The position numbers were made by a program, and so were the translations under genes. From Bacteroidales bacterium (GTDB lineage Bacteria > Bacteroidota > Bacteroidia > Bacteroidales > UBA932): a DNA stretch of 9,736 nt. The notes below the pieces were generated by a model. It worked only from the letters and a program-made list of their open reading frames with translations, was not told the DNA's origin and ran no database searches. The DNA is taken from positions 1-9,736 of the forward strand of contig JAILAO010000074.1 of NCBI GenBank assembly GCA_024681565.1, in the 5' to 3' direction. This document shows positions 7,360-9,736 of this stretch, in pieces. Numbering within the stretch: position 1 is the first letter of the stretch; each line of letters begins with the position of its first letter.

Positions 7360-8322
7360 CTATTGCCGTGCGGAAGCCTCGCAGCGCACCAGCGTCTCCA
7401 TGATCAGAAGCGTCTGCGCCTGCAGGCGTTCCGCAGCCGCACGGTCGCGGGACGTATAGATATCGCGGTAGTCCTCGAGCTGGTGGCAGAGCCGGTGCTC
7501 GTAACGGTTGAGTTCAAATACCTGCGGCTCCCGGCCCGGCAGCATCAGCTCCACTTTCGTGAAGAAATTCGGCAGGCCATAGACCCGGATTGCACCCTTT
7601 TCCCCCTGGAAGAAGAAGCCCCGCAGACCGTCTGAATCCATCGAGGCCGTACAGACGGCCACCATGCCGCTCTTGTAACTCAGCGTAGCGGCGCCGGAAG
7701 TCCCGACGGCATTGCGTCCGCAGGCATTGGCGGCATAATAGACCGCATCCGGCCTGCCGTAGAGGGCCAGCACGATATGCAGGCAGTAAATATTGATATC
7801 CCGCAGGGCACCGCCCTCGTATTCGTGCGTGAACACGGGAATATCCGCCCCGGCCTGATACTCGTCATAGCGGCCGAAATGCTCGTCATAGTCCGCGTGC
7901 ACGAGACGTACGGGACCGATCTGCGGAAGAATCTCCTGCACCTTGTGGAAATTGGGCAGATGGATGTTGGAGATGGCCTCGAAGATCCACAGGTCGCGCT
8001 CCCGCGCCAGGGCAAAGAGTTCTTCGGCCTGTTCCACGGTCGAGGTGAACGGTTTCTCGCACAGGACGTTCTTGCCGGCGAGCAGGGCCTGCTTCGCCGC
8101 CTCGAAATGAAGTGAATTCGGCAGCGCCACATAGACGAAATCGATATCCGGGCGGGCGAGCATTTCCGCGTAGTCGGTATAGACATCCGGGATCCCGAAA
8201 CGGCCGGCTTTTTCGCGGCTGCGGCCGCAGATGGCGATTACATCATAGCCCGGGACGGTCTGCATCGCCTCGAGCATCTGGGGTACGATCCTTCCGGATC
8301 CGACAATAGCTACTTTGATCAT
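7360..8322 (-). CDS. Gfo/Idh/MocA-family NAD(P)-dependent oxidoreductase
   Basis: A 320-residue cytoplasmic enzyme, normal length for the family, which oxidises or reduces sugars, inositols and related polyols with NAD(P). The N-terminal Rossmann fold begins VAIVGSGRIV (a GxG variant of the nucleotide-binding loop). The conserved CEKPF follows, with Lys90 the expected catalytic lysine, then GGALRDINIYCLH (D175, H182) in the usual place of the active-site Asp/His. The substrate cannot be predicted. I chose ATG 8322 because it directly precedes the Rossmann strand; an ATG 33 nt upstream (8355) would translate through the -7 box and add a non-conserved tail. It is first in an operon with the M15 peptidase lipoprotein (3-nt gap) and divergent from the Y-family polymerase. 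Confidence 0.92.
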   Translation of the reverse strand: MIKVAIVGSGRIVPQMLEAMQTVPGYDVIAICGRSREKAGRFGIPDVYTDYAEMLARPDIDFVYVALPNSLHFEAAKQALLAGKNVLCEKPFTSTVEQAEELFALARERDLWIFEAISNIHLPNFHKVQEILPQIGPVRLVHADYDEHFGRYDEYQAGADIPVFTHEYEGGALRDINIYCLHIVLALYGRPDAVYYAANACGRNAVGTSGAATLSYKSGMVAVCTASMDSDGLRGFFFQGEKGAIRVYGLPNFFTKVELMLPGREPQVFELNRYEHRLCHQLEDYRDIYTSRDRAAAERLQAQTLLIMETLVRCEASARQ

Positions 8323-8339
8323 AACGGACTGGTTTTGCA

Positions 8340-8347
8340 CAAATATA
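8340..8347 (-). promoter_or_regulatory. Bacteroidetes -7 box for the oxidoreductase/M15 operon
   Basis: The minus strand reads TATATTTG, an exact TAnnTTTG match, 17 nt before the chosen ATG at 8322. A TTTG lies 15 nt further upstream (8363-8366), a little closer than the typical -33 spacing. Confidence 0.65.
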
Positions 8348-8381
8348 CAAAACATTTCCGTTCAAATCCGGGCAGTTTTAT

Positions 8382-8389
8382 TATTTTTG
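8382..8389 (+). promoter_or_regulatory. Bacteroidetes -7 box for the Y-family polymerase gene
   Basis: The plus strand reads TATTTTTG, an exact TAnnTTTG match, followed by C and a purine-rich stretch. It lies only about 12 nt before the position where the polymerase protein is expected to start, so the leader would be very short. No good -33 TTTG is seen at the expected distance. Confidence 0.5.
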
Positions 8390-8400
8390 CAAGAGAAAGA

Positions 8401-9736
8401 TTTGCCACGAAAAACCGTACTTACATAGCCATCGACCTCAAGTCCTTCTACGCCTCCGTGGAGTGCGTGGAGCGCGGACTTGATGCACTCAACACGCACC
8501 TGGTCGTGGCGGATGCCAGCCGCACGGAGAAGACCATCTGCCTGGCCGTCTCCCCTTCCCTGAAAACCTACGGCATCCCGGGCCGCGCCCGGCTTTTCGA
8601 GGTCGTCCAGGCTGTCCGGAAGATCAATGCCGAAAGACGCCGGAACGCTCCGGGAAGGCGTTTCCGCGGAGCATCCTTCAACCATGCGGAGCTGCAGGCC
8701 GACCCGGCCCTGGAACTCTCCTACATCGTGGCACCTCCCCAGATGGCGCATTACATGGAGGTCAGCAGCCGCATCTACGGCATCTACCTGCGGCACATCG
8801 CCCCGGAAGACATCCACGTCTATTCCATCGACGAAGTCTTCATCGATGCGACCGACTACCTCAAGACCTACAGGCTCACCCCGCACGAACTGACCCGCAG
8901 GCTTGTCCAGGAAGTGCTCGACGAGACCGGGATCACGGCCACGGCCGGCATCGGGAGCAATCTCTATCTCTGCAAAATCGCGATGGACATCGAGGCCAAG
9001 CACAGTCCTGCCGACCGGGACGGCGTACGCATCGCCGAGCTGGATGAGACAAGCTATCGCCGCAAATACTGGACGCACCGTCCGCTGACGGATTTCTGGC
9101 GCGTCGGCCACGGCATCGCCGCCCGGCTCGAAGAAGCCGGGCTCTACACGATGGGCGACATCGCCCGCTGCTCGCTCGGAAAGCCCTGGGACCACTACAA
9201 CGAAGACCTGCTCTACAAACTATTCGGCATCAACGCCGAACTGCTCATCGACCACGCCTGGGGATGGGAATCCTGCACGATGGCCGACATCAAGGCCTAC
9301 AAGCCTGCGGCCAACAGCCTCTCGGTGGGTCAGGTACTCCAGGAGCCCTATGACTTCAAAAAGGCGAAACTGGTCGTGCGCGAGATGACCGACCAGCTGG
9401 TGCTGGAACTGGTGGACAAAGGGCTGGTCACCGACCAGCTGGTGCTCAGCATAGGCTATGAACAGCATGCGCCGAAACCGGCCCACGGATCGGCCAACCT
9501 CCCCCGCCCCAGCTCCTCTACCCGGCTCATCACGGAAGCCATGATGGAATTGTTCGACCGCATCGTGGATCCGACCCTGCAGGTCCGGCGGATGTACGTC
9601 GTCGCCGCACACGTCATCGAAGAGAAGGAAGTGGCCGGTATCCAGCTCGGCCTCTTCGACGAACCCGCCGAAGAGGAAAGCCGCGAGCGGAGCCGGCAGG
9701 AAGCCATCCTCGCCATCCGCAGGAAATTCGGCAAGA
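8401..9736 (+). CDS. Y-family translesion DNA polymerase (DinB/UmuC/ImuB-like), 3'-truncated, start unclear
   Basis: An error-prone polymerase of the Y family, open to the right edge (about 445 codons). The palm begins YIAIDLKSFYASVEC: catalytic Asp at 8434-8436, steric-gate Tyr five residues later. The second carboxylate pair is in YSIDEVFID (SIDE at 8824-8835). Finger, thumb (ITATAGIGSNLYLCK) and little-finger regions follow. QLGLF at 9643-9657 is a clear beta-clamp-binding motif. The start is odd: there is no in-frame ATG before codon 8746, the codon where Met is expected (8401) reads TTT, and the only standard in-frame alternative before the catalytic Asp is TTG at 8335, which would be translated through the -7 box. 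A TTG at 8402 would fit (PRK then NRTYIAID) if one extra A were present in the A5 run at 8410-8414. Either the start is unusual, the gene is damaged, or there is a sequence error. The gene is divergent from the oxidoreductase. Confidence 0.88.
9388..9446 (+). repeat. Two 17-bp direct repeats inside the polymerase gene
   Basis: The 17-bp sequence ACCGACCAGCTGGTGCT occurs at 9388-9404 and again at 9430-9446, 42 nt apart and in the same frame. Both copies encode TDQLVL, on neighbouring little-finger elements (TDQLVLEL and TDQLVLSI). Recombination between them would remove exactly 14 codons without a frameshift. Confidence 0.75.

Noticed and set aside
8323..8355. Upstream start for the oxidoreductase (ATG at 8355)
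   Set aside because: The extra 11 residues would be translated through the -7 box and precede the Rossmann strand that normally begins these proteins.
8362..9195. 277-codon minus-strand open frame opposite the polymerase
   Set aside because: The plus-strand frame encodes a Y-family polymerase with all catalytic residues; the antisense translation matches nothing and overlaps the divergent promoter region.
1..9736. Mobile element, CRISPR array, phage or defence system
   Set aside because: I saw no transposase, integrase, regularly spaced repeats, tRNA-type attachment site or known defence gene. The Y-family polymerase alone is not enough to call a mobile element.

Overview
The window looks like chromosomal DNA from a fairly GC-rich member of the Bacteroidales. 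Three things suggest this: all four promoter-like regions carry the Bacteroidetes -7 hexamer-type box TAnnTTTG, start codons are preceded by A-rich or featureless leaders rather than Shine-Dalgarno sequences, and the best-matching families (Omp85 surface antigen, lipoprotein GH9 with a long N-terminal extension, Y-family polymerase with the DLKSFYASVEC signature) are typical of that group. I cannot name the genus. I see no insertion sequence, CRISPR array, tRNA, rRNA or integrase, so this reads as ordinary chromosome rather than an island.

Layout. (1) 2-937, plus strand: the C-terminal part of an Omp85/BamA-type outer-membrane barrel, cut by the left edge. (2) 976-1008: a perfect hairpin terminator shared by two convergent genes. 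(3) 998-3870, minus strand: a two-gene operon. A secreted NMT1/THI5-like binding protein comes first, then a membrane-bound dCache-HAMP-PP2C (SpoIIE/RsbU-type) phosphatase, joined by an ATGA stop/start overlap. The pair has its own promoter-like box and terminators on both sides, and no ABC permease or ATPase. (4) 4016-8322, minus strand: a Gfo/Idh/MocA oxidoreductase and an M15 peptidase lipoprotein 3 nt apart, then, past an inverted repeat and a separate promoter-like box, an 844-residue GH9 lipoprotein that ends at a strong T-tailed terminator. (5) 8401 to the right edge, plus strand: a Y-family DNA polymerase, divergent from the oxidoreductase and cut by the right edge.

How the parts may work together. 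The binding protein and phosphatase look like one signalling unit: a periplasmic ligand-binding protein made in step with a phosphatase that has its own periplasmic Cache sensor. The GH9 and M15 proteins are both lipoproteins acting on polymers in the envelope or outside the cell. The polymerase is a DNA-damage-tolerance gene whose beginning is odd: it has no ATG start, and the expected start position reads TTT. The points most worth a second look are the polymerase start, the orphan binding-protein/phosphatase operon, the divergent GH9 subgroup, and the inverted repeat beside the GH9 promoter.
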